From positions 310,001 to 374,000 of the forward strand of contig NZ_JARJEF010000003.1 of the NCBI RefSeq assembly GCF_029697505.1: a stretch of DNA of 64,000 bases, in the 5' to 3' direction. Positions 46,032 to 55,762 of the stretch are shown here, piece by piece. A model generated the notes under the pieces. It saw only the letters and a program-made list of their open reading frames with translations. It did not search any database and had not been told where the DNA came from. The DNA comes from Pseudophaeobacter profundi (GTDB taxonomy: Bacteria; Pseudomonadota; Alphaproteobacteria; Rhodobacterales; Rhodobacteraceae). The translations under genes and the position numbers were made by a program. Within the stretch, counting starts at the first letter, position 1, and each line of letters starts with the position of its first letter.

Positions 46032-47078
46032 ATGCCAGTACAGAACAAAACCGACACATTTCACCAGCTTGCGGCCTTAACCCGCGAGAGAATCCTAATT
46101 CTTGACGGGGCCATGGGTACCCAAATCCAGACACTTGGCCTGAGCGAGGAAGACTACGCCGGCCACGGGTCTGGCCATGCCTGCCGCCACCATTCGGATC
46201 ATCCGCAAAAGGGCAACAACGATCTGTTGATCCTGACCCAGCCCAAGGCGGTCGAGGAGATCCATTTCGACTTTGCCATGGCAGGTGCCGATATTGTCGA
46301 GACCAACACCTTTTCTGCCACGACGATCGCGCAGGCTGATTACGGGATGGAGGACGCGGTGCATGATCTGAACGCCGAAGGCGCGCGCATCGCCCGCCGC
46401 GCGATGGACCGCGCCACGGCGATCGACGGCAAGCCGCGGTTTGTTGCCGGGGCAGTTGGGCCGACGAACCGTACCGCTTCGCTTAGCCCTGATGTGAACG
46501 ATCCCGGCTATCGCGCTGTGACCTTTGATGACCTGCGCATTGCCTATGGCCAGCAGGTGAACGGGCTGATCGCTGGCGGCGCTGACCTTATTCTGATCGA
46601 GACGATCTTTGACACGCTGAACGCCAAGGCTGCGATTTTTGCATGTTATGAGGCGTTTGAAAAACATGGCGCACAATTGCCTCTGATGATTTCGGGCACG
46701 ATCACCGATGCCTCGGGGCGCACGCTGTCTGGGCAGACTCCGACGGCCTTTTGGCATTCGGTGGCCCATGCGCGCCCCTTTAGCGTGGGGTTGAACTGCG
46801 CCCTTGGGGCCGCCGCGATGCGTCCGCATCTGGCCGAGCTTGCGGGCGTCGCCGACACGCTGATCTGCGCCTACCCCAATGCCGGCCTGCCCAATGCCTT
46901 TGGCCAATACGACGAAGGCCCCGACGATACCGCGCGCCAAGTGGCGCAGTTTGCGGCCGAAGCGCTGGTGAACGTGGTTGGCGGCTGCTGCGGCACCACG
47001 CCCGACCATATCGCGGCCATTGCCGAGGCGGTGGCGCCTTTTGCGCCGCGCCGCTTGCCAAGCGAGGTCGCAGCATGA
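46032..47078 (+). CDS. methionine synthase, homocysteine-binding domain (split MetH, part 1)
   Basis: Stand-alone N-terminal module of cobalamin-dependent methionine synthase, which activates homocysteine on zinc. The 348-residue product has [28 protein letters not shown] and [19 protein letters not shown], and zinc ligands Cys256 (GLNCALG), Cys319 and Cys320 (GGCCGTTP). The spacing is identical to E. coli MetH as I recall it. It ends at the natural linker ([11 protein letters not shown]). The start is uncertain: ATG at 46014 has GGAG but only two bases away, ATG at 46032 has a weak site. The stop overlaps the next start (ATGA). Confidence 0.93.
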   Translation: MPVQNKTDTFHQLAALTRERILILDGAMGTQIQTLGLSEEDYAGHGSGHACRHHSDHPQKGNNDLLILTQPKAVEEIHFDFAMAGADIVETNTFSATTIAQADYGMEDAVHDLNAEGARIARRAMDRATAIDGKPRFVAGAVGPTNRTASLSPDVNDPGYRAVTFDDLRIAYGQQVNGLIAGGADLILIETIFDTLNAKAAIFACYEAFEKHGAQLPLMISGTITDASGRTLSGQTPTAFWHSVAHARPFSVGLNCALGAAAMRPHLAELAGVADTLICAYPNAGLPNAFGQYDEGPDDTARQVAQFAAEALVNVVGGCCGTTPDHIAAIAEAVAPFAPRRLPSEVAA

Positions 47079-49801
47079 GCCGGTATTTGCGCCTTTCCGG
47101 GCTGGAACCATTTGTTCTGACGCCCGATATCCCCTTCGTCAACGTGGGCGAGCGCACCAATGTCACCGGCTCCGCCCGTTTTCGCAAGCTGATCACCAAC
47201 CATGACTATGCCGCCGCATTGGACGTGGCACGCGATCAGGTGGAAAACGGCGCGCAGATCATCGACATCAACATGGATGAGGGGCTGATCGACAGCAAGC
47301 AGGCGATGGTGGACTTTCTGAACCTCGTCGCGTCCGAGCCCGATATCGCCCGCGTGCCGGTGATGATCGACAGCTCTAAATGGGAGGTGATCGAGGCGGG
47401 GCTGCAATGCGTACAGGGCAAATCCATCGTCAATTCTATCTCCATGAAAGAGGGCGAAGACCAGTTCCGCCATCAGGCGCAGCTCTGCCTTGCCTATGGC
47501 GCGGCAGTTGTGGTCATGGCCTTTGACGAAGAGGGGCAGGCCGATACCTGTGCCCGCAAGACCGAGATTTGCGCGCGTGCCTATCGTATCCTCGTGGATG
47601 AGGTCGGCTTTCCGCCCGAAGACATTATCTTTGATCCCAACGTATTCGCGGTGGCGACGGGGATTGAAGAGCATGACAACTACGGCGTCGATTTCATCGA
47701 GGCGACCCGCTGGATCCGGGCAAACCTTCCGCATGCCCATGTTTCGGGTGGGGTGTCGAACCTGTCATTCAGTTTTCGCGGGAACGAACCGGTGCGGGAA
47801 GCGATGCATGCCGTGTTTCTCTATCACGCCATTCAGGCGGGGATGGATATGGGCATCGTCAACGCCGGGCAATTGGCGGTCTATGACCAGATCGATCCGG
47901 AACTGCGCGAGGCCTGCGAGGATGTGGTTTTGAACCGCCGTCCAAAAGCCGGGGGCAGCGCAACCGAGCGGATGCTGGACATTGCCGAGCGGTTTCGCGG
48001 CGGCCTGCGCGAGGAAAAGACCCGCGATCTGGCTTGGCGTGACTGGAGCGTGGAAAAGCGCATGGAGCATGCGCTGGTCAACGGCATCACTGAATTCATC
48101 GAGGCCGATACCGAAGAGGCGCGCCAATCCGCCGAACGCCCACTTCACGTGATCGAAGGCCCGCTAATGGCGGGGATGAATGTGGTGGGCGATCTTTTTG
48201 GCGCCGGCAAGATGTTCCTGCCGCAGGTGGTGAAATCGGCGCGTGTGATGAAACAGGCGGTGGCGATCCTGTTGCCCTACATGGAAGAAGAAAAGCGCCT
48301 GTCAGGCGGCGAAGGGCGCGAAAGTGCCGGCAAGATTCTGATGGCAACCGTAAAGGGCGATGTGCATGACATCGGCAAGAATATCGTCGGCGTGGTTCTG
48401 GCCTGCAACAATTACGAGATCATCGATCTGGGCGTGATGGTACCGCCGCAGAAAATTCTTGAAACTGCACGTGCGGAAAACGTTGATGTGATCGGCCTGT
48501 CGGGTCTGATCACCCCCAGCCTTGATGAAATGACCCATCTGGCCGCTGAGATGGAGCGCGAGGGCTTCGATATCCCGCTGCTGATTGGTGGCGCGACCAC
48601 CTCCAAGGTGCATACCGCCGTCAAGATTGCGCCGCGCTACACAGGCAGCCAGGCGATCTATGTACTGGATGCCAGCCGCGCGGTGGGGGTGGTCAGCCAA
48701 TTGCTGAGCGATGATCGCAAATCGGCCTATGTCAATGGGATCAAAGCTGAATATATCGAAGTGACCGAGCGCCACGAACGCGCCGAGCGCGCCAAGAAAC
48801 GGGTGCCGCTGCCCGAGGCGCGGGCCAATGCGATGACAATTGACTGGCAGGGCTACAGTGTTGCCCGCCCCGAATGTCTGGGCACGCGGGTGATCGATGA
48901 TTGGGATCTGGCGGAAATCGCCGAGTATATCGACTGGACGCCATTCTTTCGCACATGGGAGCTGAAGGGTGTTTACCCCAAGATACTGCAGGACGACAAA
49001 CAGGGCGCAGCCGCCCGTGCGTTGTTCGCGGATGCGCAGGCGATGCTGAAACGGATCATTGACGAACGCTGGTTTGGCCCGCGCGCTGTTGTCGGTTTCT
49101 GGCCCGCAAATGCTGAAGGCGATGACATCCACCTGTTCAAGGATGGCGGTCGGCAGGTGCCGCTTGCCACGCTACACACCTTGCGCCAGCAACATGCCAA
49201 GCGGCCGGGGCGGCCCAACGTGGCGCTGGCCGATTTTGTCGCGCCCAAGGGCGTTGACGATTATATCGGTGGCTTTGTTGTTACCGCCGGACCAGAGGAA
49301 AAGGCGATTGCCGAGCGGTTCGACAAGGCAAATGACAACTACTCCTCGATCCTGGTCAAGGCGCTGGCCGACCGCTACGCCGAGGCAATGGCCGAGATGT
49401 TGCACCAGCGTGTGCGCCGCGAGCTCTGGCCTTATGCCCCCGATGAAACCTTTGCCCCTGCTGACCTGGTGGGCGAACCCTATCGCGGCATTCGCCCTGC
49501 CCCCGGCTATCCGGCCCAGCCCGACCATACCGAAAAGCGGACGCTTTTCAGCCTGCTGGACGCCGAAGCCGCCACCGGGGTGGAGCTGACCGAAAGCATG
49601 GCGATGTGGCCCGGATCATCGGTGTCTGGCCTCTATATCGCCCACCCCGACAGCTATTACTTTGGCGTCGCCAAGGTTGAGCGGGATCAGGTGCAGGATT
49701 ATGCGACCCGCAAAGGTATGACGCTGGAAGAGGCCGAACGCTGGTTGGCCCCGGTGCTGAACTACACCCCAACCGGCATTTCGGTGGTCGCAGCGGAATA
49801 G
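47075..49801 (+). CDS. metH: methionine synthase, folate-, cobalamin- and AdoMet-binding domains (split MetH, part 2)
   Basis: The 908-residue remainder of MetH. It has a methyl-tetrahydrofolate-binding barrel (about 15-280; [23 protein letters not shown]-like [10 protein letters not shown]), a helical cap (about 330-410; [16 protein letters not shown]), and a B12 Rossmann domain with lower-ligand motif DVHDIGKN (Asp429, His431, Gly434). The reactivation domain (about 590-900) carries [15 protein letters not shown] near 805 and [13 protein letters not shown]. The first residues ([10 protein letters not shown]) continue the linker that ends part 1. It should act with the upstream product as one enzyme. 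Confidence 0.96.
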   Translation: MSRYLRLSGLEPFVLTPDIPFVNVGERTNVTGSARFRKLITNHDYAAALDVARDQVENGAQIIDINMDEGLIDSKQAMVDFLNLVASEPDIARVPVMIDSSKWEVIEAGLQCVQGKSIVNSISMKEGEDQFRHQAQLCLAYGAAVVVMAFDEEGQADTCARKTEICARAYRILVDEVGFPPEDIIFDPNVFAVATGIEEHDNYGVDFIEATRWIRANLPHAHVSGGVSNLSFSFRGNEPVREAMHAVFLYHAIQAGMDMGIVNAGQLAVYDQIDPELREACEDVVLNRRPKAGGSATERMLDIAERFRGGLREEKTRDLAWRDWSVEKRMEHALVNGITEFIEADTEEARQSAERPLHVIEGPLMAGMNVVGDLFGAGKMFLPQVVKSARVMKQAVAILLPYMEEEKRLSGGEGRESAGKILMATVKGDVHDIGKNIVGVVLACNNYEIIDLGVMVPPQKILETARAENVDVIGLSGLITPSLDEMTHLAAEMEREGFDIPLLIGGATTSKVHTAVKIAPRYTGSQAIYVLDASRAVGVVSQLLSDDRKSAYVNGIKAEYIEVTERHERAERAKKRVPLPEARANAMTIDWQGYSVARPECLGTRVIDDWDLAEIAEYIDWTPFFRTWELKGVYPKILQDDKQGAAARALFADAQAMLKRIIDERWFGPRAVVGFWPANAEGDDIHLFKDGGRQVPLATLHTLRQQHAKRPGRPNVALADFVAPKGVDDYIGGFVVTAGPEEKAIAERFDKANDNYSSILVKALADRYAEAMAEMLHQRVRRELWPYAPDETFAPADLVGEPYRGIRPAPGYPAQPDHTEKRTLFSLLDAEAATGVELTESMAMWPGSSVSGLYIAHPDSYYFGVAKVERDQVQDYATRKGMTLEEAERWLAPVLNYTPTGISVVAAE

Positions 49802-49904
49802 GGGGGCAGTGCCGGGTTGCACATTTTACAGCCGTAGCACGGCGGGCAAAGGCGGCAGGGTTCCGCAACAGAATAGTCGTTGCAACAGGGGAAATTGCTT
49901 ACTA

Positions 49905-50090
49905 GAACACAACCTGTCGGTTTCCATGAGGAATCAAAAGGGAATCCGCCACCGGCTTGCCGGTGAACCGGAACTGCCCCCGCAACTGTAGGCGATGAGC
50001 GTGCAGCGATCATGCCACTGTGGCCACCGTGCCATGGGAAGGCCGCTGCTGTGATGACTCGCAAGTCAGGAGACCTGCCGACGCTGAATG
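49905..50090 (+). ncRNA. cobalamin riboswitch
   Basis: In the gap before the importer genes, GTCGG (49916-49920) pairs with CCGAC (50078-50082) as the closing helix. AAAAGGGAATCCG, then GAACTGCCCCCGCAACTGTA and the B12 box AAGTCAGGAGACCTGCC (50063-50079) match the conserved core of the AdoCbl riboswitch. Vitamin-bound RNA would be expected to lower expression of the importer downstream. Outer boundaries are approximate. About 180 bases lie between it and the first gene. Confidence 0.95.
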
Positions 50091-50267
50091 CAACGCGGCC
50101 CGGGCGGGGAGTCCGGGGAGGTGTCGAATGAGATTAATCCTGCGGTGCCCAAAGGCACCTGCCATCGCCAGTACCTATGCGTCGCCCCTTTCGGGTGCCG
50201 TATTCGTCAGCCACGGGTTCGCTATTCCCTCTTTGTTTCTGGTCGCATCATCCCCTGGAGACAATCA

Positions 50268-51278
50268 ATGTATTCCCGATTTCTGACGGCGGCTCTGCTG
50301 GGCGTGGCCAGTTTTGTGCCGATGGCGCAGGCTCAGACGACCTATCCTTTGACGATTGAAAATTGCGGTGTCGAGGTCACCTTCGATGCAGCCCCCAAGA
50401 CTGCGGTCACGGTCGGTCAGGCCGGAACCGAGCTTTTGTATTCGCTTGGACTTGGCGACAAGGTCGCGGGAACATCGGTCTGGTTTACCGAGGTGTTGCC
50501 TGAATTTTCTGAATTGAATGCGGGTGTCGAACGGCTGGCGGACAATGATCCCAGCTTCGAATCCGTGGTCGACAAGCGCCCGGATATCGTTGCGGTGCAA
50601 TATGAATGGCATATCGGCCCGCAGGGCATCGTTGCCACCCGCGAACAATTCTCGGATCTTGGCATCCCGACCTTTGTTCTGCCCGCCGATTGCTGGGCCA
50701 AGGACAACAGCACCGGATCGGACGGAACCCGCTCTGCCATGTTTGAGATGGCCAGCATTTATGCAGGCGTCACCCAGCTTGCGCAGATCTTCGATGTGTC
50801 TGACAAAGGCGACGCCTTGCTGGCGGATCTGAAGGCCCGCGAAGCTGCGGCCATTGCAAAGGCGGCTGAGTTGGATCTGCAAGATGCCTCGGCTGTTTTC
50901 TGGTTCTCGTCGGCCGAGATGGACATTGACCCCTACGTTGCCGGGCGCAAGGGGCCTCCGGGTTACATGATGGACAAGCTCGGGCTGCGTAATGTCGTGG
51001 AAAGCGACGAGGAATGGCCGGTTGTTGGCTGGGAAACCATCGCCCGCGCGAATCCGTCAGTCATCGTGGTGGCCGAGATGGACAGGCGCCGCTTTGCGGC
51101 GGATGATGTCGAGAAAAAGCTGGAATTCCTTAGAACAGACCCGGTGACCAGCCAGATGGATGCGGTAAAGAATGACCGCATCGTGATCCTGAATGCGCAT
51201 TCTATGGATCCATCAATCCGCAATATCACGGCGCTTGAAACGCTGGCCGAGGCCCTGCCGAAGTTCGATCTGCAATGA
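50268..51278 (+). CDS. cobalamin/Fe-siderophore-type ABC substrate-binding protein (BtuF-like)
   Basis: A 336-residue periplasmic-binding protein of the BtuF/FecB class. It has a signal peptide (about 1-22, SFVPMAQA), ELLYSLGLGDKVAGTSVWF near residue 55, and KRPDIVAVQYEW, with the two-lobe pattern of cluster A-II proteins. CCTGGAGACAATCA precedes the ATG. Control by a cobalamin riboswitch argues for cobalamin or a corrinoid as ligand rather than iron. The stop overlaps the permease start (ATGA). Confidence 0.9.
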   Translation: MYSRFLTAALLGVASFVPMAQAQTTYPLTIENCGVEVTFDAAPKTAVTVGQAGTELLYSLGLGDKVAGTSVWFTEVLPEFSELNAGVERLADNDPSFESVVDKRPDIVAVQYEWHIGPQGIVATREQFSDLGIPTFVLPADCWAKDNSTGSDGTRSAMFEMASIYAGVTQLAQIFDVSDKGDALLADLKAREAAAIAKAAELDLQDASAVFWFSSAEMDIDPYVAGRKGPPGYMMDKLGLRNVVESDEEWPVVGWETIARANPSVIVVAEMDRRRFAADDVEKKLEFLRTDPVTSQMDAVKNDRIVILNAHSMDPSIRNITALETLAEALPKFDLQ

Positions 51279-52315
51279 CGGATGCGGCTGCTCCAGGCGT
51301 TTTTCGGCGCTCGTTTGGGCTGTGGATTGCACAGGGGCCAGCCGTATTGATCCTGGCAATCCTGGCTGGGGTTGTCATTGGTGAAACGCCGCTGCCGCTT
51401 TCGACGGTGGCGGCGGTCTTTGCAAACCGTCTTTGGGATGCGGGTTTGATCCTTGACCCGATCGACGCTGGCATAATCTGGAGCTACCGGCTGCCGCGCA
51501 CCCTGGTCGCTGCGGGCTGTGGCGCGGGTCTTGCCCTATCGGGCGTTGTTCTACAGGCTTTGGTGCGCAATGCCTTGGCGGATCCCTATCTTTTGGGCGT
51601 CTCTGCGGGGGCCGGAGCGGGCGCCGTGGCCGTGACGATCCTTGGCGTCGGTGGCGGGTTGCTCGGGATTTCGGGCGGGGCCTTTATCGGTGCGACCCTG
51701 TCATTTGCCGTGGTGGCGGCGCTGGCGCGGGCCGCGGGTGGCGGCTCGGCGCAGCTTGTGCTTGCGGGCATCGCCGGTTCGCAGCTTTTCAACGCGTTGA
51801 CCTCCTTTCTTATCGCCAAGTCGGCGAATGCGGAACAGGCGCGCGGCATCATGTTCTGGCTGCTGGGCAATCTGTCCGGCGTACGATGGCCGGATGTCAT
51901 GCTGGCGGCGCCCGTCGCGATGATCGGCTTTCTGATCTGCCTGTGGTTCGCACGCGCGATGGATGCGTTTTCCTTCGGTGTTTCTTCAGCGGCATCGCTG
52001 GGCGTGCCGGTTCGCCGGGTTCAGATTGTGCTGATCGGTGTGGTGACGCTGATGACTGCGACCATGGTCAGCCTGGTTGGATCCATCGGATTCGTCGGCC
52101 TTGTCATCCCGCATGCCATGCGGTTTGTCGTCGGTCCGAGACACGCGCGGCTGGTGCCCGCCTCGGCGCTTGCGGGGGCTGTCTTTCTGATTGCGGCGGA
52201 TATCGCCTCGCGGATGCTGATCCCCGGTCAGGTTGTCCCGATCGGCGTGGTCACAGCGCTGGTCGGCGCGCCGGGCTTTGCGCTGATTCTTGTACACAGC
52301 CGGAGGCGGCTGTGA
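51275..52315 (+). CDS. FecCD/BtuC-type ABC transporter permease
   Basis: The 346-residue membrane subunit has about ten hydrophobic helices and the family signatures IWSYRLPRTLVAAGCGAGLA, LQALVRNALADPYLLGVSAG and GSIGFVGLVIPHAMRFVVGP. It overlaps both neighbours by four bases, so the three importer genes are translationally coupled. Under the upstream riboswitch it is the probable BtuC equivalent. Confidence 0.94.
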   Translation: MTDAAAPGVFRRSFGLWIAQGPAVLILAILAGVVIGETPLPLSTVAAVFANRLWDAGLILDPIDAGIIWSYRLPRTLVAAGCGAGLALSGVVLQALVRNALADPYLLGVSAGAGAGAVAVTILGVGGGLLGISGGAFIGATLSFAVVAALARAAGGGSAQLVLAGIAGSQLFNALTSFLIAKSANAEQARGIMFWLLGNLSGVRWPDVMLAAPVAMIGFLICLWFARAMDAFSFGVSSAASLGVPVRRVQIVLIGVVTLMTATMVSLVGSIGFVGLVIPHAMRFVVGPRHARLVPASALAGAVFLIAADIASRMLIPGQVVPIGVVTALVGAPGFALILVHSRRRL

Positions 52316-53079
52316 GACTGGCAGCAAAATCCGTCGGCTGGGCGGCAGGATCGCGGCGCATTGTTCAAGAGGTCTCGCTTGAGATTGCCCCGGGCGAGAC
52401 ATTCGGCCTGATCGGCCCAAACGGCTCTGGCAAGTCTACGCTCTTACGTCTTTTGGCGGGGCTTCTGGCGCGGCCCTCTGGTGTTGTTTTGCTGGACGGC
52501 GATCTCCTGACCAGCCTTGGCAGGCGCGACATTGCCCAGCAGATTGCAGTTGTGGAACAGATTGCCGAAACCTCCGAGGCGCTTTCGGTGCTCGATGTGG
52601 TCGAGCTTGGCCGCACGCCCTGGCTCTCGGCGCTGGCGCCTTTTAGTGCGCAGGATCGGGTCATTGTTGCAGAATCTCTGGCGGCCGTGGACATGGCCGA
52701 TATGGCGGGGCACAGCTGGGCAACGCTTTCGGGCGGTGAGCGCCAGCGCGTCCAGATCGCGCGGGCATTGGCGCAGCGGCCGCGTCTCTTGATGCTGGAC
52801 GAGCCGACCAACCACCTGGATATCCACCACCAGCTGTCGCTGTTGCGGTTGGTGGGCGATTTGCCGGTGACGGTTGTCATGGCGCTGCATGATCTTAATC
52901 AGGCAATGAGATGCGATCGCCTTGGCGTGATGGAAGCGGGGCGGATGGTCGCCTGCGGCCTGCCCGAGGATGTGCTGACCCCTGCGCGGCTTGCATCAAT
53001 CTTTCGCGTGCGGGCCACCCGGCTGCGCGACCCCGCCGACGGCGCAACGGTCTTTCGTTTTCAATGTCTTGAGGAGTGA
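52312..53079 (+). CDS. FecE/BtuD-type ABC transporter ATPase
   Basis: The 255-residue ATPase has Walker A GPNGSGKST (35-43), signature LSGGERQRVQIA and Walker B LLMLDEPTNHLD, then ALHDLNQA. It starts at the GTG at 52312 overlapping the permease stop. Together with the two preceding genes it forms a complete importer, assigned to cobalamin by riboswitch context. Confidence 0.94.
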   Translation: MRLAAKSVGWAAGSRRIVQEVSLEIAPGETFGLIGPNGSGKSTLLRLLAGLLARPSGVVLLDGDLLTSLGRRDIAQQIAVVEQIAETSEALSVLDVVELGRTPWLSALAPFSAQDRVIVAESLAAVDMADMAGHSWATLSGGERQRVQIARALAQRPRLLMLDEPTNHLDIHHQLSLLRLVGDLPVTVVMALHDLNQAMRCDRLGVMEAGRMVACGLPEDVLTPARLASIFRVRATRLRDPADGATVFRFQCLEE

Positions 53080-53083
53080 ACAG

Positions 53084-53512
53084 ATGAAACCCATTGTACT
53101 GCTGCTGAGTGTCCTGACGGCCCTGACCGCCCGGCCTGCCTGGGCCGAGACGCATGAGGTGCAGATGTATACGCGCAACGCAAGCGGCCCGATGATCTAT
53201 GAACCGGAATTTCTGCGGATTGCCCCCGGCGACGAAGTGCGTTTCATCCCGGTGCAACCGGGCCACAATGCTGCGACCATCGACGGCATGACGCCCGAAG
53301 GTGCCGCACCGTTCAAGAGCCAGATCAACGAAGATTACACGGTGACACTGACGGTGCCGGGGCGCTACGGGATCAAATGCTCGCCGCATTTCGCCATGGG
53401 CATGGTGATGCTGATCGAAGTTGGCAACAGCCCAGAAACAACATTTCCCGCCGATCTTCCGCGCCGGGCGCAAGATCGTTTCGATGCCATCCTTGCGGCA
53501 AACCCCGAATGA
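53084..53512 (+). CDS. pseudoazurin-like type 1 copper protein
   Basis: Small periplasmic electron carrier. The 142-residue precursor has a signal peptide (1-21, ending RPAWA) and a cupredoxin domain with all four copper ligands: His61 (GHNAATI), Cys99, His102 and Met107 (CSPHFAMGM). Spacing matches pseudoazurin as I recall it (C-x2-H-x4-M). GAGGAG lies before the ATG, four bases after the ABC ATPase gene, so it appears to be the last gene of the riboswitch-controlled operon. Pseudoazurins usually serve nitrite reductase or other periplasmic oxidoreductases; none is encoded here. Confidence 0.93.
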   Translation: MKPIVLLLSVLTALTARPAWAETHEVQMYTRNASGPMIYEPEFLRIAPGDEVRFIPVQPGHNAATIDGMTPEGAAPFKSQINEDYTVTLTVPGRYGIKCSPHFAMGMVMLIEVGNSPETTFPADLPRRAQDRFDAILAANPE

Positions 53513-53517
53513 TCGCA

Positions 53518-53534
53518 CATCACGATCTGTGATG
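53518..53534. terminator. small hairpin after the pseudoazurin gene
   Basis: CATCAC-GATCT-GTGATG is a 6-bp inverted repeat six bases after the stop. GATCTGTG recurs as AATCTGTG 20 bases on. It may end the cobalamin operon but lacks a T tract. Confidence 0.35.
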
Positions 53535-53604
53535 GCGGGATCACATAATCTGTGCTTCTTCTTTCTGAATGAGCTGCGATAAAGGCGTGTCACAGGAGGC
53601 ACAG

Positions 53605-54510
53605 ATGACCCAGAATGCGCGCGAGAATGTTGATACCCCTCAGGGGTTGGCCTTTGCCATTACGGCCTATTTGCTGTGGGGTTTTTTGCCGCTGTATATG
53701 AAGCTGTTGGATCATGTGCCTGCGGCCGAGGTGGTGGCGCATCGGGTGCTTTGGTCGGTGCCGGTGGCCGGGGTCCTGCTGGTCTTTCTGGGGCGTACCC
53801 GTGATCTGCGCACGGCGCTGACCAGTCCGCATACCCTTGGGATGGCCTGCGTGACGGCGGCGCTGATTTCCATCAACTGGGGGATCTATGTCTGGTCCAT
53901 TTCGGCTGGGCAGGCGCTGGATGCCGCATTGGGCTATTACATCAACCCGCTGTTCAGTATTGCCCTGGGCGCGGTCTTGCTGCGCGAGAAGCTGAGCCGC
54001 ACCCAGCTGGCGGCTATTGCCCTGGCGGCGGCCGGGGTTCTGGTGTTGACGCTTGAGGCCGGGCGCGTGCCGCTGGCGGCCATTGGGCTGACGCTCAGCT
54101 GGGGGTTTTATGCCTTTTTCAAAAAGCGGCTGCCGGTTGGCCCCAATCAGGGCTTTATGCTGGAGGTGCTGATCCTGACACCGCCTGCGCTGGGCTATCT
54201 GGTCTATGCTTCTGTCACTGGGACAACGCATTTTCAGGGCGTTGATGTCTGGCTGCTGATGGGCTGTGGCTTGGTGACGGCGGTGCCGCTGATCGTCTAT
54301 GCCAATGGCGCGAAATTGCTGCGGCTTTCGACCATTGGGATTTTACAATATATCGCGCCAACCATGATCTTCTTGATCGCGGTTTTTGTGTTCGGAGAGG
54401 AATTCGGCCGCGCCCGGATGATTGCCTTCCCGATGATCTGGGCAGCCTTGGTGATCTATTCGATCCCATTGATCCGCAACTGGCGCAGCCCGGCAAAGAC
54501 CCTCGCCTGA
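53605..54510 (+). CDS. rarD: EamA-family transporter RarD
   Basis: Drug/metabolite-superfamily permease. The 301-residue protein has about ten hydrophobic helices and RarD hallmarks GLAFAITAYLLWGFLPLYMKLL, HRVLWSVPVA, NWGIYVWSISAGQALDAALGYYINPL and LQYIAPTMIFLIAVFVFGE. The ATG at 53605 has GGAGGCACAG upstream. Substrate unknown. It is transcribed toward the NTF2-like gene, separated by a poly-G run. Confidence 0.93.
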   Translation: MTQNARENVDTPQGLAFAITAYLLWGFLPLYMKLLDHVPAAEVVAHRVLWSVPVAGVLLVFLGRTRDLRTALTSPHTLGMACVTAALISINWGIYVWSISAGQALDAALGYYINPLFSIALGAVLLREKLSRTQLAAIALAAAGVLVLTLEAGRVPLAAIGLTLSWGFYAFFKKRLPVGPNQGFMLEVLILTPPALGYLVYASVTGTTHFQGVDVWLLMGCGLVTAVPLIVYANGAKLLRLSTIGILQYIAPTMIFLIAVFVFGEEFGRARMIAFPMIWAALVIYSIPLIRNWRSPAKTLA

Positions 54511-54547
54511 GGCCACCCTGGCCAAGCCCGCTTTGGGCCAGGCCGCA

Positions 54548-54561
54548 GGGGGGGGGGGGGG
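54548..54561. repeat. homopolymer of 14 G
   Basis: An uninterrupted run of 14 G between the convergent rarD and NTF2-like genes, four bases from the stop of the latter. Such a tract is prone to slippage in cells and to length error in sequencing. Confidence 0.95.
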
Positions 54562-54565
54562 CGTT

Positions 54566-54976
54566 CTAGCTGAGCGCCTTGCGGAATTCTAGAAAGCGGG
54601 CATCTGTCTGGACCCGTGCATTGATCGCGTCGCGGAGCGCCCCAATCGTTTTATGCGGGCGCATTACCACCTCGAAGGTCTGGATCAGCCCGGCATCATT
54701 CAGCGTGATCAGGTCAACGCCGACGCAGTCCAGATCACCGACCTTGCACTGGAACTCCAGGGCCCAATCGGCACCGTCGCCCATGATGCGGCGATAGCGG
54801 AAATCCAAGAAGATCTGCCCTACATGGCCCAGAACCGCGGCAACAGGTGCGCGTCCAGTCCAGGTTTTCCAATAGGTTGGTGGCAGAAACCGCACGTCTT
54901 CGGCCAGCAGCTCGGCGATGGCCTCTTCCTCGCCCTTGGCGACGACCTCCTGCATGCGGGTGATGGTTGGGTGCAT
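54566..54976 (-). CDS. NTF2-like / SnoaL-fold small protein
   Basis: A 136-residue single-domain protein of the cone-shaped NTF2 superfamily. The opening MHPTITRMQEVVAKGEEEA with AELLAEDVRFLPPTYWKTW, the GHVGQIF segment and DCVGVDLITLNDAGLIQTFEVVMRP are typical. AGGGAGAGAAGACC precedes the ATG at 54976. Members include ketosteroid isomerase-like enzymes and polyketide cyclases, but no catalytic set can be assigned here. Divergent from the pseudouridine synthase gene. Confidence 0.85.
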   Translation of the reverse strand: MHPTITRMQEVVAKGEEEAIAELLAEDVRFLPPTYWKTWTGRAPVAAVLGHVGQIFLDFRYRRIMGDGADWALEFQCKVGDLDCVGVDLITLNDAGLIQTFEVVMRPHKTIGALRDAINARVQTDARFLEFRKALS

Positions 54977-55089
54977 GGTCTTCTCTCCCTTGGATTGCTT
55001 GCGGCGATGCTTGCCTTTGGCGGCCTGTGGGGCAAGCGCGACGTTGCGGGAACTTGCCCCGGACAGCAAGGCGCAGTAGGCAGGCGCTC

Positions 55090-55743
55090 ATGGCAGTTTC
55101 AAGTGATTATACCCCGCCGCAGGACCCGCTGGAGATCCTGCATCATGACGCCCAGATTCTGGTGGTCAACAAGCCCGCCGGTTTGCTCAGCGTTCCCGGA
55201 CGTGGCGAACACCTGGCCGATTGCCTGCTCACACGGGTGCAAGCGGTTTTCCCCGAGGCCCTGCTGGTGCATCGGCTGGACCGCGATACCTCGGGGGTGC
55301 TGGTTTTTGGCGTTACGCCGCATGCGCAGCGACATCTGTCGATGCAATTTGAAAAACGCACTGCGCGCAAGGTCTATGTGGCGCGTCTTGCCGGGCGGCT
55401 AGAGCCAAGGGCCGGAGAGGTGGATCTGCCGCTGATCGTGGATTGGCCGAATCGGCCGCGCCAGATGGTCTGCCATGACACCGGAAAACCCGCCCTGACC
55501 GAATACCGGGTGGTGAAATTTGGCGAGGACGAAACCCGCGTGCGTCTGACGCCCAAGACCGGGCGGACCCATCAGCTGCGGGTGCATATGCTGGCGCTGG
55601 GCCATGCGATCTTGGGCGATCCGCTCTATGCCAGTGGCGCGGGATTGGACTATGATCGCATGATGCTGCATTCCGAAGAGCTACGGATCAAGCACCCGGA
55701 TAGCAGCCTGTCGATGAAGTTTCGCGCCAAGGCGGATTTCTAG
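55090..55743 (+). CDS. RluA-family pseudouridine synthase
   Basis: Isomerises uridine to pseudouridine in rRNA or tRNA. The 217-residue protein has the catalytic motif HRLDRDTSG with Asp64, preceded by VVNKPAGLLSVPGRG, and the C-terminal TGRTHQLRVHMLALGHAILGDPLY block. It lacks an S4 domain and is the length of RluA itself (about 219), so RluA-like targets are likely. The ATG at 55090 is the natural start; upstream ribosome-site sequence is weak. Confidence 0.92.
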   Translation: MAVSSDYTPPQDPLEILHHDAQILVVNKPAGLLSVPGRGEHLADCLLTRVQAVFPEALLVHRLDRDTSGVLVFGVTPHAQRHLSMQFEKRTARKVYVARLAGRLEPRAGEVDLPLIVDWPNRPRQMVCHDTGKPALTEYRVVKFGEDETRVRLTPKTGRTHQLRVHMLALGHAILGDPLYASGAGLDYDRMMLHSEELRIKHPDSSLSMKFRAKADF

Positions 55744-55762
55744 CCGGATCAGCGCTGGGGCG

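Noticed and set aside
49905-50267. Upstream in-frame extension of the BtuF-like protein through the riboswitch
   Set aside because: The extension would translate the riboswitch; the signal peptide and ribosome site place the start at 50268.
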